DNA of 64,000 nt from an uncultured bacterium (GTDB taxonomy: Bacteria; Bacillota; Clostridia; Oscillospirales; Oscillospiraceae): NCBI GenBank assembly GCA_949840775.1, contig CATKXO010000010.1, positions 1 to 64,000 on the forward strand, written 5' to 3'. Shown piece after piece: positions 52,503 through 61,140 of this stretch. Made by a program: the position numbers and the translations under genes. The stretch's first letter is position 1; each line of letters starts with the position of its first letter. The notes beneath the pieces are model-generated. The model had not been told where the DNA came from. It made no database searches and saw only the letters and a list, made by a program, of their open reading frames with translations.

Positions 52503-53932
52503 AGGGAGCCCTCCTCCTTTCCGGAGCGCCGCGGAAAGCGTACGCTGATGGTGGTGCCCACGCCCTGCTGGCTGGAGATGGACAGGCCGTAGGGTTCTCC
52601 GAAGAACAGGCGCACCCGCTCGTGGACGGTAGACAGGCCAAAGCCCACCCGTTCCCCCCGGTCCAGGGCGGAGCACAGCTCCTCCAGCCGCTCCGGGGAC
52701 ATCCCCACCCCGTCGTCGGTGACCTGGAGGAGAACGTCCTCCCCCTCGCTCCGGCCGACAACGTAGATATGGCCCATTCCCCGCTTCAGTTTGATGCCGT
52801 GGTACAGGGCGTTTTCCACCAGGGGCTGGAGGGTGAGCTTGGGGAGGGGGACCTCCTCCAGCTCCGGGGCGATGTTGACGGTGTAGCGCATGATATCCTT
52901 ATACCGGGCCTGCTGAATCTGGAGATAGCTGCGCACGTGCTGTTCCTCCTCCCGGAGGGTGATGATATCCCGGCCCCGGCTGAGGGAGTGGCGGAAGAAG
53001 GAGGACAGGCTGGATACCATCTCCACCGCCTCCTCGGTCTTCTCCGCCTCGATGAGCCAGATGATGGTGTCCATGGTGTTGTAGAGAAAGTGGGGGTTGA
53101 TCTGGGACTGAATCAGGGCCAGCTCCGCCCGGCGCAGCCGCTCCTGATTTTGGGCGGTCTCCTGGATCTGACGGTTCAGCCGGCCGGCCATCTGTTCAAA
53201 GCCCCGGTTGAGGGTGCGAATCTCATACTCCTCCGCCTGGATGGGCTCCCGCTCCTCCAGGCTGCCGCTGTTGATCCCCTCCACCCGGGCGCACAGCTGG
53301 GCAATGGGCCGGGAGATGGACCGGCCCAGCCGGATAGCCCGCCAGGTGAAGAACAGCACCAGCAGGCCGGCCAGGGCGGCGATGAGGATAAAATCGGCCA
53401 CCAGCTGCCGCTCGGTTTGGCTCTGGAGGGCGTTGAGGCGCACCGCCTCATAGTAAAGATAGTTATACATATACTCCTGGATGAGGGAGGTGAGGACATA
53501 GATGTTGTTCTCCAGCTGGCTCTGCCGGGCGTCGTAGCTGCCGGTGTCCTGGAGCTGGCAGATTTTCTCCTCCAGGTTTTGGCACAGGCTGAGCACGCTG
53601 GAGATGGCCAAACGGCTGTCCTTTTCGGTGGTGGAGGCCAGCAGCTCCCGGGCCAGCTGCTGGGCGGCCCGGACTTCGTCCAGGGGCAGGCCCTCGGAGT
53701 ACTGGCTCTCGATGACGTAGTAGTACATCTTCAGGTCGATGCTGGCCTTAAAGTCCTGGTTGAACTCCGAGGCGGTGGTCACGTTGTACAGCAGGTCTTT
53801 ATACCGGCTGTTGTACTGCATCAGCAGGGATATGGCGGCGGCCAGGATGAGGGCGGCCAGCAGCAGAAAGGTGAGGATCAGCCCCTGGAACCGGTGCTGG
53901 ATGGAGGAGGGACGGCGGAGGGGGAGCCTCAT
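52499..53932 (-). CDS. LytS/YesM-type sensor histidine kinase
   Basis: The 477-residue kinase has a membrane helix (17-38), a helical extracellular domain (about 40-178) unlike the Cache domain of the other kinase, a second helix (180-198), HAMP (200-250), and a kinase core with QINPHFLYN (His281) and a C-terminal ATPase (LVENALYHGIKL, DDGVGMS, GFGLSTVHERV). It overlaps the upstream regulator stop and the downstream lipoprotein start by 4 bp each, making one tightly coupled sensing unit. Confidence 0.93.
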   Translation of the reverse strand: MRLPLRRPSSIQHRFQGLILTFLLLAALILAAAISLLMQYNSRYKDLLYNVTTASEFNQDFKASIDLKMYYYVIESQYSEGLPLDEVRAAQQLARELLASTTEKDSRLAISSVLSLCQNLEEKICQLQDTGSYDARQSQLENNIYVLTSLIQEYMYNYLYYEAVRLNALQSQTERQLVADFILIAALAGLLVLFFTWRAIRLGRSISRPIAQLCARVEGINSGSLEEREPIQAEEYEIRTLNRGFEQMAGRLNRQIQETAQNQERLRRAELALIQSQINPHFLYNTMDTIIWLIEAEKTEEAVEMVSSLSSFFRHSLSRGRDIITLREEEQHVRSYLQIQQARYKDIMRYTVNIAPELEEVPLPKLTLQPLVENALYHGIKLKRGMGHIYVVGRSEGEDVLLQVTDDGVGMSPERLEELCSALDRGERVGFGLSTVHERVRLFFGEPYGLSISSQQGVGTTISVRFPRRSGKEEGSL

Positions 53933-55548
53933 GGCCTGCGGCCCCCTCCCGCCCGGTAGTCTCTGGGGGTGCAGCCCTGAGTCTTTTTGAAGAGGAAGGA
54001 GAAGTAGTGGGGGTCCCGGTAGCCCACGGCAAAGGCGATCTCTCCGGAGCGCTTGTCGGTGGAGCGCAGCAGCTCCCGGGCCTTATCCATCCGCTTGCCG
54101 GTGACGTACTCGGTAAAGGTGACCCCCATCTCCTGGCTGAAGACGGCGGACAGGTAGTTGGCGCTGATATTGATTTCCCGGGCGACCAGGTTGAGGGAGA
54201 GGGATTCGTCGGTAAAGTGGCTGTCGATAAACTCCACCGCCTGGCCCAGCAGGGAGCCGTACTGGCTGCTGGACGCCTTGTCCCGCAGCGTGGCCGCCTG
54301 AAAGAGCACTTGAGTCAGATAGTGCCTCAGGTCCCCCTTGGTCACGTTCTGGCCGGTGAGCTCCAGGCAGTCCAGCAGGGAGAGAAACTCCTCCTGGGTG
54401 CTGCCCAGTCCCACCGCGAACTCGGTGGCGGTAAAGCGGACGCTGAGCATCAAAAACTGGCAGAAGGGCTGGGAGCCCAGGGCCTGGGCCACGCTGTGGA
54501 GGTACTCGTCCACAAAGCTGGGAATCTCCTCCGCCGCCGCAGTCTGGAGCACCCCCTGCCAGATGGAGGGGTTGACCTTGGCCAGGTCCAGTCCGGCCAG
54601 ATTGCCGCCGCCGTCCTGCTGGGTGAAAAAGCCTACGGTCTCCGGGGTTAAAATGTGCTGCCGGGGCAGGATGTACCGGCAGGCCCACAGGCGGGATACC
54701 TCCTCAAAGCAGACGGGCAGGGCGCTGAGCCGCTGGGTGGGGGTGCCGATGGCCAGGGACCAGCTCTGGCCGGGGGCGCAGGACTCATACTGGTCCCGCA
54801 CCGTGTCGGCGCACCGCCGGACGCAGCCGTCCATCTTGTCCTTGTCGGCCTTGATGAGCACTACATAGGAGTTCAGGTTCCAGCGCAGCAGGAGGTATTC
54901 GGGGTATTTCATAAAGTGCTCCAGCAGGGCGTCCCGCACCCGGGCGGCGGGTTCGGAGTAGGTCTCTGACACGCCGGTCCCCTTGGGCAGGATGGAGAAC
55001 AGGGCGATGGTATAGCACTGGGCCCGCAGGTCCAGGTCCAGCTTGGCGGCCTCCTCATAGATCTGCTGGACGGTGAGCTGTCCGCCCACCACCCGCTCGA
55101 AGAAGCGGCGGCGGGCGTACTGCTCATACTCCTGGGCCTCCTGGTGGAACTGGGCCAGATAGTTGTGCTGTTCCCCCTCAATCTTCTCCTTCAGCTCAGC
55201 CAGCACTCCCATCAGGCTGTTTTTGGTGATGGGCTTGAGCAGAAACCGCTCTACCCCGATGTCGATGGCCTGGCGGGCGTACTCAAAGTCGTCGTAGCCG
55301 GAGATGATGATGATTTTTACATTGGGGAACTCCCGCAGCACCAGGCGGCTCAGGTCCAGGCCGTCCATAAAGGGCATACGGATGTCGGTAATCAGCACGT
55401 CCGGCTTGGCCTGGCGGATCAGGGGCAGGGCCATCTCCCCGTCCCCGGCCTCCCCGGCGAACTCGTAGCCGCACTGGGCCCAGGGGACGGTGTCACGCAG
55501 GGTCTCACGGATGGTGCTCTCGTCTTCCACTAAAAAAACTCGCAGCAT
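53929..55548 (-). CDS. YesN-type response regulator, long form
   Basis: The 539-residue protein has a receiver (1-120; Asp-Glu-Asp region 7-10, phospho-acceptor Asp55 in LITDIRMP), a long middle part with coiled-coil start (EKIEGEQHNYLAQFHQEAQEYEQ) and an AraC-type DNA-binding C terminus (about 435-535: REINISANYLSAVFSQEMGVTFTEYV and AVGYRDPHYFSFLFKKTQGCTPRDYR). GGGAGG precedes the ATG at 55548. It heads the second sensor operon, which runs away from the ROK gene. Its targets could include the mgl or xylose-type operon. Confidence 0.92.
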   Translation of the reverse strand: MLRVFLVEDESTIRETLRDTVPWAQCGYEFAGEAGDGEMALPLIRQAKPDVLITDIRMPFMDGLDLSRLVLREFPNVKIIIISGYDDFEYARQAIDIGVERFLLKPITKNSLMGVLAELKEKIEGEQHNYLAQFHQEAQEYEQYARRRFFERVVGGQLTVQQIYEEAAKLDLDLRAQCYTIALFSILPKGTGVSETYSEPAARVRDALLEHFMKYPEYLLLRWNLNSYVVLIKADKDKMDGCVRRCADTVRDQYESCAPGQSWSLAIGTPTQRLSALPVCFEEVSRLWACRYILPRQHILTPETVGFFTQQDGGGNLAGLDLAKVNPSIWQGVLQTAAAEEIPSFVDEYLHSVAQALGSQPFCQFLMLSVRFTATEFAVGLGSTQEEFLSLLDCLELTGQNVTKGDLRHYLTQVLFQAATLRDKASSSQYGSLLGQAVEFIDSHFTDESLSLNLVAREINISANYLSAVFSQEMGVTFTEYVTGKRMDKARELLRSTDKRSGEIAFAVGYRDPHYFSFLFKKTQGCTPRDYRAGGGRRP

Positions 55549-55617
55549 GGGGGACCTCCCTCTTCTGTGGCGGATGTTATCTTCTTCATTATACCGCAAT
55601 CTGCCGGGACGGGCAAG

Positions 55618-55642
55618 AAAAAACCGCCCCGGGAGGGGGCGG
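55618..55642 (-). terminator. Intrinsic terminator of the ROK repressor gene
   Basis: On the minus strand, CCGCCCC and GGGGCGG pair around a CTCCC-type loop and are followed by TTTTTT. Confidence 0.8.
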
Positions 55643-55694
55643 CGGTGCAAAAGTTGGGATGATTTAGCACCTCCGCCCCGGGATACAGGCAAAC

Positions 55695-56834
55695 TCAAAT
55701 GCGTTCCAGGAAGTCCACGATAAAGTGGAGGGCGACCCCCAGGGGGACGGTGTGGCGGCGCAGGGTGCTCAGATGCAGGTAGCCGGTGTCGGACTCGAAT
55801 GGGTTGATCCCGGCCACATACTCCTTTAAGCGGGGCAGGTAGGGCGCCAAAAACTCGCTTAAAAAGCCGCCCAGCACCACGTCGCAGTCCAGCGTCATCC
55901 GGATATTGCAGATGCCGATGGCCAGGTGGCGCAGCATGTTATCCCACAGCGCCTCATACTCCGCATACTGCGTGCCGCCCTGCTCCAGCATGGGGAAAAA
56001 TTCCTCCAGCGGCACCCCGAAGGCCGCCCGGATGCGCCGGGGAGAGCAGTAGGCCTCCAGACAGCCCTGCCGGCCGCAGGTGCAGCGCAGTCCGCCCGGC
56101 TCCACGCACATGTGGCCGAACTCACCGCTGCGGCGGTTGTCCCCCACGTAGGGAGCCCCGGCAAAGAGGATGGCCCCGCCAATGCCGTTTTCCAGAGACA
56201 GATAGGCCATGTTCCGGCTGCTCCCCCGGACAAACAGCTCCGCATGCCCACCGCTGGTGGCGTCGTTCTCCACATAGGTGGGGTAGGGGATGGACTCGGT
56301 GAGGCCCTCCAGGGAGGTGTCCTTCAGCCGCAGGGTGGGGGCGGCGGTAATATACCGGCTGTCCGGGGACATAACGGCGGGCAGGGCGATGCCCACCCCA
56401 AGGAGCTTTGCCCTGTCGATGGAAAAGCGGTCTAAGAACTGTTCCAGCGACTGGGCCAGCAGCTCGCCCATGTCGGCAAAGCTGGCAATCGGGGTGTTGT
56501 CCACCTCCTGATAGGCCAGCTCATTGAGCAGCAGGTCGGCTGCTGCCAGGCGCAGGCGGTGCTCCGTCACCGAAATGCCCACCGCCACCCTGGCGCCGGA
56601 CACAATAGAAAGCCCGCTGGCCTTCCGCCCGCCGGTGGACTGCTGTTCCCCGGAGTCCCGCACCAGCCCGGCGGCCATGAGCTCAGACAGATTTTGATAC
56701 ACGGTGGGCAGGCTGAGCCCCAGCTCCCGGGCCAGGCTCTGCCGGGAGCAGAAGCCCTTGGCGTCGTAGATGTAGCGGTAGACATTGCTGCGGGTCTGCC
56801 GCCGGCGGTCGGTCAGGCCGGAGTCCATATCCAT
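55695..56834 (-). CDS. ROK-family transcriptional repressor (XylR-like)
   Basis: The 379-residue protein has an N-terminal winged helix-turn-helix (about 10-65: NVYRYIYDAKGFCSRQSLARELGLSLPTVYQNLSEL) and a ROK sugar-binding core with GVGIALPAVMSPDS, GHAELFVRG, ENGIGGAILF, GEFGHMCVEPGG and the zinc motif CTCGRQGCLEAY. It is the usual repressor class for xylose and related sugars. It faces the divergent xylose-type ABC operon, and an inverted TTTTGTTG...CAACAAAA pair lies between them. GAGAGGG precedes the ATG. Confidence 0.93.
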   Translation of the reverse strand: MDMDSGLTDRRRQTRSNVYRYIYDAKGFCSRQSLARELGLSLPTVYQNLSELMAAGLVRDSGEQQSTGGRKASGLSIVSGARVAVGISVTEHRLRLAAADLLLNELAYQEVDNTPIASFADMGELLAQSLEQFLDRFSIDRAKLLGVGIALPAVMSPDSRYITAAPTLRLKDTSLEGLTESIPYPTYVENDATSGGHAELFVRGSSRNMAYLSLENGIGGAILFAGAPYVGDNRRSGEFGHMCVEPGGLRCTCGRQGCLEAYCSPRRIRAAFGVPLEEFFPMLEQGGTQYAEYEALWDNMLRHLAIGICNIRMTLDCDVVLGGFLSEFLAPYLPRLKEYVAGINPFESDTGYLHLSTLRRHTVPLGVALHFIVDFLERI

Positions 56835-56867
56835 ACGAATCCCTCTCTTTTGTGAACGTTCCCTCTT

Positions 56868-56895
56868 ATTGTACCACGAACCGGAAAACAGTCAA
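56868..56895 (-). promoter_or_regulatory. Promoter of the ROK gene
   Basis: On the minus strand, TTGACT (56890-56895) and TACAAT (56868-56873) are separated by 16 bp, 34 bp before the ROK start. Confidence 0.6.
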
Positions 56896-56929
56896 TTCAA
56901 TTAAGAACCTTTATTTATCTTAAAACACG

Positions 56930-56982
56930 TTTTGTTGATATGCCCAATTTTTCCCTGACAGTTTCGTATAATTACAACAAAA
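56930..56982. promoter_or_regulatory. Candidate XylR-type operator pair
   Basis: TTTTGTTG (56930-56937) and CAACAAAA (56975-56982) are exact inverted copies 37 bp apart, between the divergent promoters of the ROK gene and the sugar ABC operon. Known XylR boxes are of the GTTTG...CAAAC type, so a resemblance exists but binding is untested. Confidence 0.5.
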
Positions 56983-57006
56983 TTGTGACATGATCCCAAA
57001 AAAGTA

Positions 57007-57035
57007 TTGACATAGGTAAAATAACTTTATAGAAT
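57007..57035 (+). promoter_or_regulatory. Promoter of the xylose-type operon
   Basis: TTGACA (57007-57012) and TAGAAT (57030-57035) are 17 bp apart, 76 bp before the binding-protein start. Confidence 0.78.
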
Positions 57036-57111
57036 TAAGGCTACAGAGGCAGCCGCTTCTGTACATTTCCCGGACTGGGAAAACAACGAATCAATTTAGG
57101 AGGAAATGAAT

Positions 57112-58299
57112 ATGAAAAAGACACTTGCCCTGATCCTCGCGGCCTGCATGTCCCTCTCCCTGGCCGCCTGCGGCGGCGGGAACAGCTCCGCTCCTGCTGC
57201 CAGCAGCAAGCCTGCCACCAGCCAGCCCGCTGCCAGCCAGCCCGCTGCCGGCGGCGACACCAAGACCGTAGGCATCGCAATGCCCACCCAGTCCCTGGAG
57301 CGGTGGAACCGCGACGGCGCCTACCTTGACGAGCAGTTCAAGGCCGCCGGCTACAACACCATCGTCACCTACTCCGACAACAAGAACGAGCAGCAGGTCA
57401 ACGACATTCAGAACATGCTGTCTCAGGGCGTGGACCTGTTGGTCATCGCCGCCATCGACGGCAACGGCCTGAACACCGTTATGAACGACGCCGGCGCCGC
57501 GGGCGTGCCCGTTATCGCCTATGACCGTCTGATTATGAACGACAACAGTACTTATTACGTCTCCTTCGACAACTACACGGTGGGCAAGCTCCAGGGCGAG
57601 TATGTCCGTGACGCTCTGGACCTGGACAACGCCGCCGGCCCCTTCAACATGGAGTTCACCGCCGGCGACCCCGCCGACAACAATGCCCCCTTCTTCTTCA
57701 ACGGCGCTATGGACGTGATGAAGCCCTACATCGACAGCGGCAAGGTAGTGGTCCCCTCCGGCCAGACTGCTTTCGACGCCGTGGCCACCGACCAGTGGCA
57801 GACCGACGTGGCTCTGGACCGCGCCCAGAACGTGCTGGCCTCCTTCTACGCCGACGGTACCAAGCTTGACGCCTGGCTGTGCTCCAACGACTCCACCTCC
57901 ATGGGCGTGACCCAGGCCGTTACCCAGGACTACGCCGGCGGCAACGCCGTGGTCATCACCGGCCAGGATGGCGACGTGGCCAACCTGCGCAACATCAAGG
58001 ACGGCAAGCAGTCCATGACCGTGTACAAGGCCGTGGCCAACGAGGCCGTTGTCACCCTGGACCTGGCCAAGGCCATCCTGGAGGGCAAGACCGCCGACGC
58101 CAGCCTGATTTCCGCCTCCGGCTGGGACTTCGACTGCGCCTACGACACCGAGTCCTATGAGACCACCCCCGGCCACAAGTGCCCCTCCTTCCTGCTGGTG
58201 CCCGACGTTGTCACCGCCGACAACATGGAAGAGAAGCTGGTCACTCCCGGCTACTATGTAGTGGGCGCTGACGGCTATCTGGAGGCCACCAACGGCTAA
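57112..58299 (+). CDS. xylF: Xylose/ChvE-type sugar-binding lipoprotein
   Basis: The 395-residue lipoprotein (lipobox LAAC, Cys20) has an Ala/Ser/Pro linker to about 48, then an XylF/ChvE-like fold: KTVGIAMPTQSLERWNRDGAYLDEQFKAAGY, IAAIDGNGLNTVMNDAGAAGVPVIAYDRLI, STYYVSFDNYTVGKLQGEYV and WLCSNDSTSMGVTQAV. The family binds D-xylose, arabinose, glucose or galactose. The kinase encoded later makes xylose or a related pentulose likely. I chose the ATG at 57112, 8 bp after AGGAGG. A terminator-like hairpin follows it. Confidence 0.88.
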   Translation: MKKTLALILAACMSLSLAACGGGNSSAPAASSKPATSQPAASQPAAGGDTKTVGIAMPTQSLERWNRDGAYLDEQFKAAGYNTIVTYSDNKNEQQVNDIQNMLSQGVDLLVIAAIDGNGLNTVMNDAGAAGVPVIAYDRLIMNDNSTYYVSFDNYTVGKLQGEYVRDALDLDNAAGPFNMEFTAGDPADNNAPFFFNGAMDVMKPYIDSGKVVVPSGQTAFDAVATDQWQTDVALDRAQNVLASFYADGTKLDAWLCSNDSTSMGVTQAVTQDYAGGNAVVITGQDGDVANLRNIKDGKQSMTVYKAVANEAVVTLDLAKAILEGKTADASLISASGWDFDCAYDTESYETTPGHKCPSFLLVPDVVTADNMEEKLVTPGYYVVGADGYLEATNG

Positions 58300-58330
58300 T
58301 CCCAAACCCCCCAGCAAATAAAGTACCGGT

Positions 58331-58352
58331 GGGCGGGGCAGACGCCCCGCCC
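58331..58352 (+). terminator. Terminator-like hairpin after the binding-protein gene
   Basis: GGGCGGGGC, AGAC and GCCCCGCCC form a 9-bp stem followed by GCCTTATTTTTA. Partial termination would give more binding protein than ATPase and permease. Confidence 0.65.
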
Positions 58353-58390
58353 GCCTTATTTTTAGCAGGCGATAGAGAGGAGGAACACGC

Positions 58391-59932
58391 TTGGCTGATG
58401 TTATTTTGGAAATGAAGTCCATCACCAAGGAATTTCCCGGCGTCAAGGCCCTGGACAACGTAAATCTGAGGGTGGAGGCCGGGGAAATTCACGCCCTGAT
58501 CGGAGAGAACGGGGCGGGCAAATCCACGCTGATGAATGTGCTGTCCGGCACCTATCCCATCGGCAGCTACACCGGCGAAATCTACTACGAGGGCAAGCTG
58601 TGCCAGTTCAAAACCCAGAAGGACAGCGAGGCCCTGGGCATTGTCATCATCCACCAGGAGCTGGCCCTCATCCCCCTGCTGTCCATCGGGGAGAACATGT
58701 TCCTGGGCAATGAAATCAAAAATTCCATGGGGTACATCGACTGGGACAAGACCTTCAGCGAGGCCGAGCGCCATATGCGCCAGGTGGGGCTGAACGAGTC
58801 GGCCCAGACCCTTGTTAAGGATATCGGAACCGGCAAGCAGCAGCTGGTGGAAATCGCCAAGGCATTTTCCAAAAAGGTAAAGCTGCTCATTTTGGACGAG
58901 CCCACCTCCTCCCTCAACGACGAGGACGCCAAAATGCTGCTGGACCTGCTGATGGAGTTCAAGAAAGAGGGGCTCACCTCCATCATCATCACCCACAAGC
59001 TCAACGAGATCATCTACTGCGCCGACAAGGCCACCATCCTCCGGGACGGCACCTGCATCGAGACCCTGGTGAAGGGTGTGGATGAGTTCAGTGAGGACCG
59101 GATCATCAAGGGCATGGTGGGCCGGTCTATGGAGGACCGCTACCCTGCCAGGGAGCACAACGTCCAGCCCGACATCAACCTGGAGGTGAAGCAATGGACG
59201 GTGCACCACCCCCTGTACCCCGAGCGGGTGGTGGATGACAATATCTCCTTCCACATCCGCAAGGGTGAGGTGGTGGGCTTCTCCGGCCTCCAGGGCGCGG
59301 GCCGTACCGAGCTGGCCATGTCCATCTTCGGCCGCAGCTACGGCACCGGCATCTCCGGTGAGCTGTACATCGGGGGCCAGAAGGTGGACCTGAAATCTCC
59401 CCAGGACGCCATCCGCCACAGGCTGGCCTACGTCACCGAGGACCGGAAGACCAATGGCCTGATCCTGGGCGAGTCCATCCGCTTCAACACCACCCTGGCC
59501 CGGCTGGACAAGGTGTGCCGGGGCAGCATCATCGACCAGGATCAGGAGACCCAGGCCGCCGAGCAGATGACCAAGGATATGGGCACCAAGACCCCCACCA
59601 TCGAACAGAACGTGGGCAACCTGTCCGGCGGCAACCAGCAGAAGGCCCTGCTGGGCAAGTGGATGTTCACCGAGCCGGATATCCTCATCATGGATGAGCC
59701 CACCCGGGGCATCGACGTGGGCGCCAAATATGAAATCTACTGCCTCATCAACCAGATGGTGGCCCAGGGCAAGTCGGTGATGATGATCTCCTCCGAGCTG
59801 CCCGAGCTGCTGGGCATGTGCGACCGCATCTATGTGATGAACGAGGGCCGCCTGCTGGCCGAGGTGGACGCCAAGGAGGCCACTCAGGAGAGCATTATGG
59901 GCTACATCATCCGCGACACAGCCAAGGCGTAA
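58391..59932 (+). CDS. xylG: Xylose-type ABC transporter ATPase
   Basis: The 513-residue protein has two fused ABC domains. The first carries GENGAGKST and the second LSGGNQQKA and [14 protein letters not shown], in the MglA/XylG/GguA class. The start is a TTG preceded by GAGGAGG, so translation may be reduced compared with the binding protein. The permease gene begins 16 bp later. Sugar specificity comes from the binding protein and permease, not from this subunit. Confidence 0.93.
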   Translation: MADVILEMKSITKEFPGVKALDNVNLRVEAGEIHALIGENGAGKSTLMNVLSGTYPIGSYTGEIYYEGKLCQFKTQKDSEALGIVIIHQELALIPLLSIGENMFLGNEIKNSMGYIDWDKTFSEAERHMRQVGLNESAQTLVKDIGTGKQQLVEIAKAFSKKVKLLILDEPTSSLNDEDAKMLLDLLMEFKKEGLTSIIITHKLNEIIYCADKATILRDGTCIETLVKGVDEFSEDRIIKGMVGRSMEDRYPAREHNVQPDINLEVKQWTVHHPLYPERVVDDNISFHIRKGEVVGFSGLQGAGRTELAMSIFGRSYGTGISGELYIGGQKVDLKSPQDAIRHRLAYVTEDRKTNGLILGESIRFNTTLARLDKVCRGSIIDQDQETQAAEQMTKDMGTKTPTIEQNVGNLSGGNQQKALLGKWMFTEPDILIMDEPTRGIDVGAKYEIYCLINQMVAQGKSVMMISSELPELLGMCDRIYVMNEGRLLAEVDAKEATQESIMGYIIRDTAKA

Positions 59933-59948
59933 TAGGGAGGGAACGACA

Positions 59949-61130
59949 ATGACTGAGAAGAAACAAAAATTCAATCTGGTAAAATTTTTGACCAAATACG
60001 CCATGGTAATCGCCCTGGTGGTGGTCTTTATCCTGTTTTCCGTATTGACCAAGGGGAGACTGCTGTCCCCCCAGAATATGACCAATCTGATGCTGCAAAA
60101 CGGCTATGTGCTGGTCATGGCCTGCGGCATGCTGCTGTGTATCCTCACCGGCGGCAACATCGACCTGTCTGTGGGCTCGGTGGTCTGCCTGGTGGGCGGC
60201 ATCGCCGCTGTGATGGTGACCAACATGCATCTGTCCGCCATCCCCGTTATCCTGCTGTGCCTGGTGGTGGGCCTGCTGGTGGGCATTTGGCAGGGCTACT
60301 GGATCGGCTATGTCCGCATTCCGCCCTTCATCACCACCCTGGGCGGTATGTTCATCTTCCGCGGCATTGCCCGTATCGTCCTGAACAGCAAGACCGTCGC
60401 CATCCAGGACCCCACCTTCCTGAACATTTTCACCGCTTACATCAAAATCCCCGGCCTGGACGACGGTAAAATCAAGCTCTCCCCCATCATCGTGGGCGTG
60501 GCGGCTGCGGTCTGGGTCATTTTCAACACCTTGAAGAACCGCCGGGAGCGGGCCAAAAAGGGCTATCGCCAGAACAGCGCCCTGGGCGACTTTGTGAAGG
60601 CCGGCCTCATCGCCGCCCTGGTCCTCTGGTACTGCTGGATGCTCAGCCAGTACCGGGGCATCTCCGTCATGCTGGTGTGGGTGCTGGCCATCTGCCTGAT
60701 CTATAACTTCATCACCGCCAAGACCGCCTTCGGCCGGTACTTCTACGCCGTGGGCGGCAACGAGAAGGCCACCAAGCTCTCCGGCATCAACACCGACAAA
60801 ATCTACTTCATCGCCTACGCCAACATGGGCCTGCTGGCCGGCCTGTGCGGCCTGCTGTGCGCCGCCCGGGTGGGTTCGGTCAACGGCTCCACCGGCACCT
60901 CCTTCGAGATGGACGCCATCGGCTCCTGCTTCATCGGCGGCGCCTCCGCCTACGGCGGCAGCGGCACCGTGGGCGGCGTGGTCATCGGCGCCCTGCTGCT
61001 GGGCGTGATTAACATGGGCATGTCCATCATGGGGCTGGGCGACGCCTACCAGTACGTCATCAAGGGCGGCGTGCTGCTGCTGGCCGTCATCTTCGATGTG
61101 GTCACCAGCCGCAAGTCCGGGGCCAAGTAA
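59949..61130 (+). CDS. xylH: Xylose-type ABC transporter permease
   Basis: The 393-residue membrane protein has about 10-12 helices with the monosaccharide-permease signatures CILTGGNIDLSVGSVVCLVGG and FYAVGGNEKATKLSGIN. A charged cytoplasmic segment (RRERAKKGYRQ) falls in the middle, as in XylH/GguB, which are longer than RbsC. It follows the ATPase gene by 16 bp and precedes the kinase gene by 10 bp. Confidence 0.92.
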   Translation: MTEKKQKFNLVKFLTKYAMVIALVVVFILFSVLTKGRLLSPQNMTNLMLQNGYVLVMACGMLLCILTGGNIDLSVGSVVCLVGGIAAVMVTNMHLSAIPVILLCLVVGLLVGIWQGYWIGYVRIPPFITTLGGMFIFRGIARIVLNSKTVAIQDPTFLNIFTAYIKIPGLDDGKIKLSPIIVGVAAAVWVIFNTLKNRRERAKKGYRQNSALGDFVKAGLIAALVLWYCWMLSQYRGISVMLVWVLAICLIYNFITAKTAFGRYFYAVGGNEKATKLSGINTDKIYFIAYANMGLLAGLCGLLCAARVGSVNGSTGTSFEMDAIGSCFIGGASAYGGSGTVGGVVIGALLLGVINMGMSIMGLGDAYQYVIKGGVLLLAVIFDVVTSRKSGAK

Positions 61131-61140
61131 GGAGAACGCC

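Noticed and set aside
56921..56937. Catabolite-control (cre) site AAAACACGTTTTG upstream of the xylose-type operon
   Set aside because: It matches the cre consensus poorly once the central CG is aligned.
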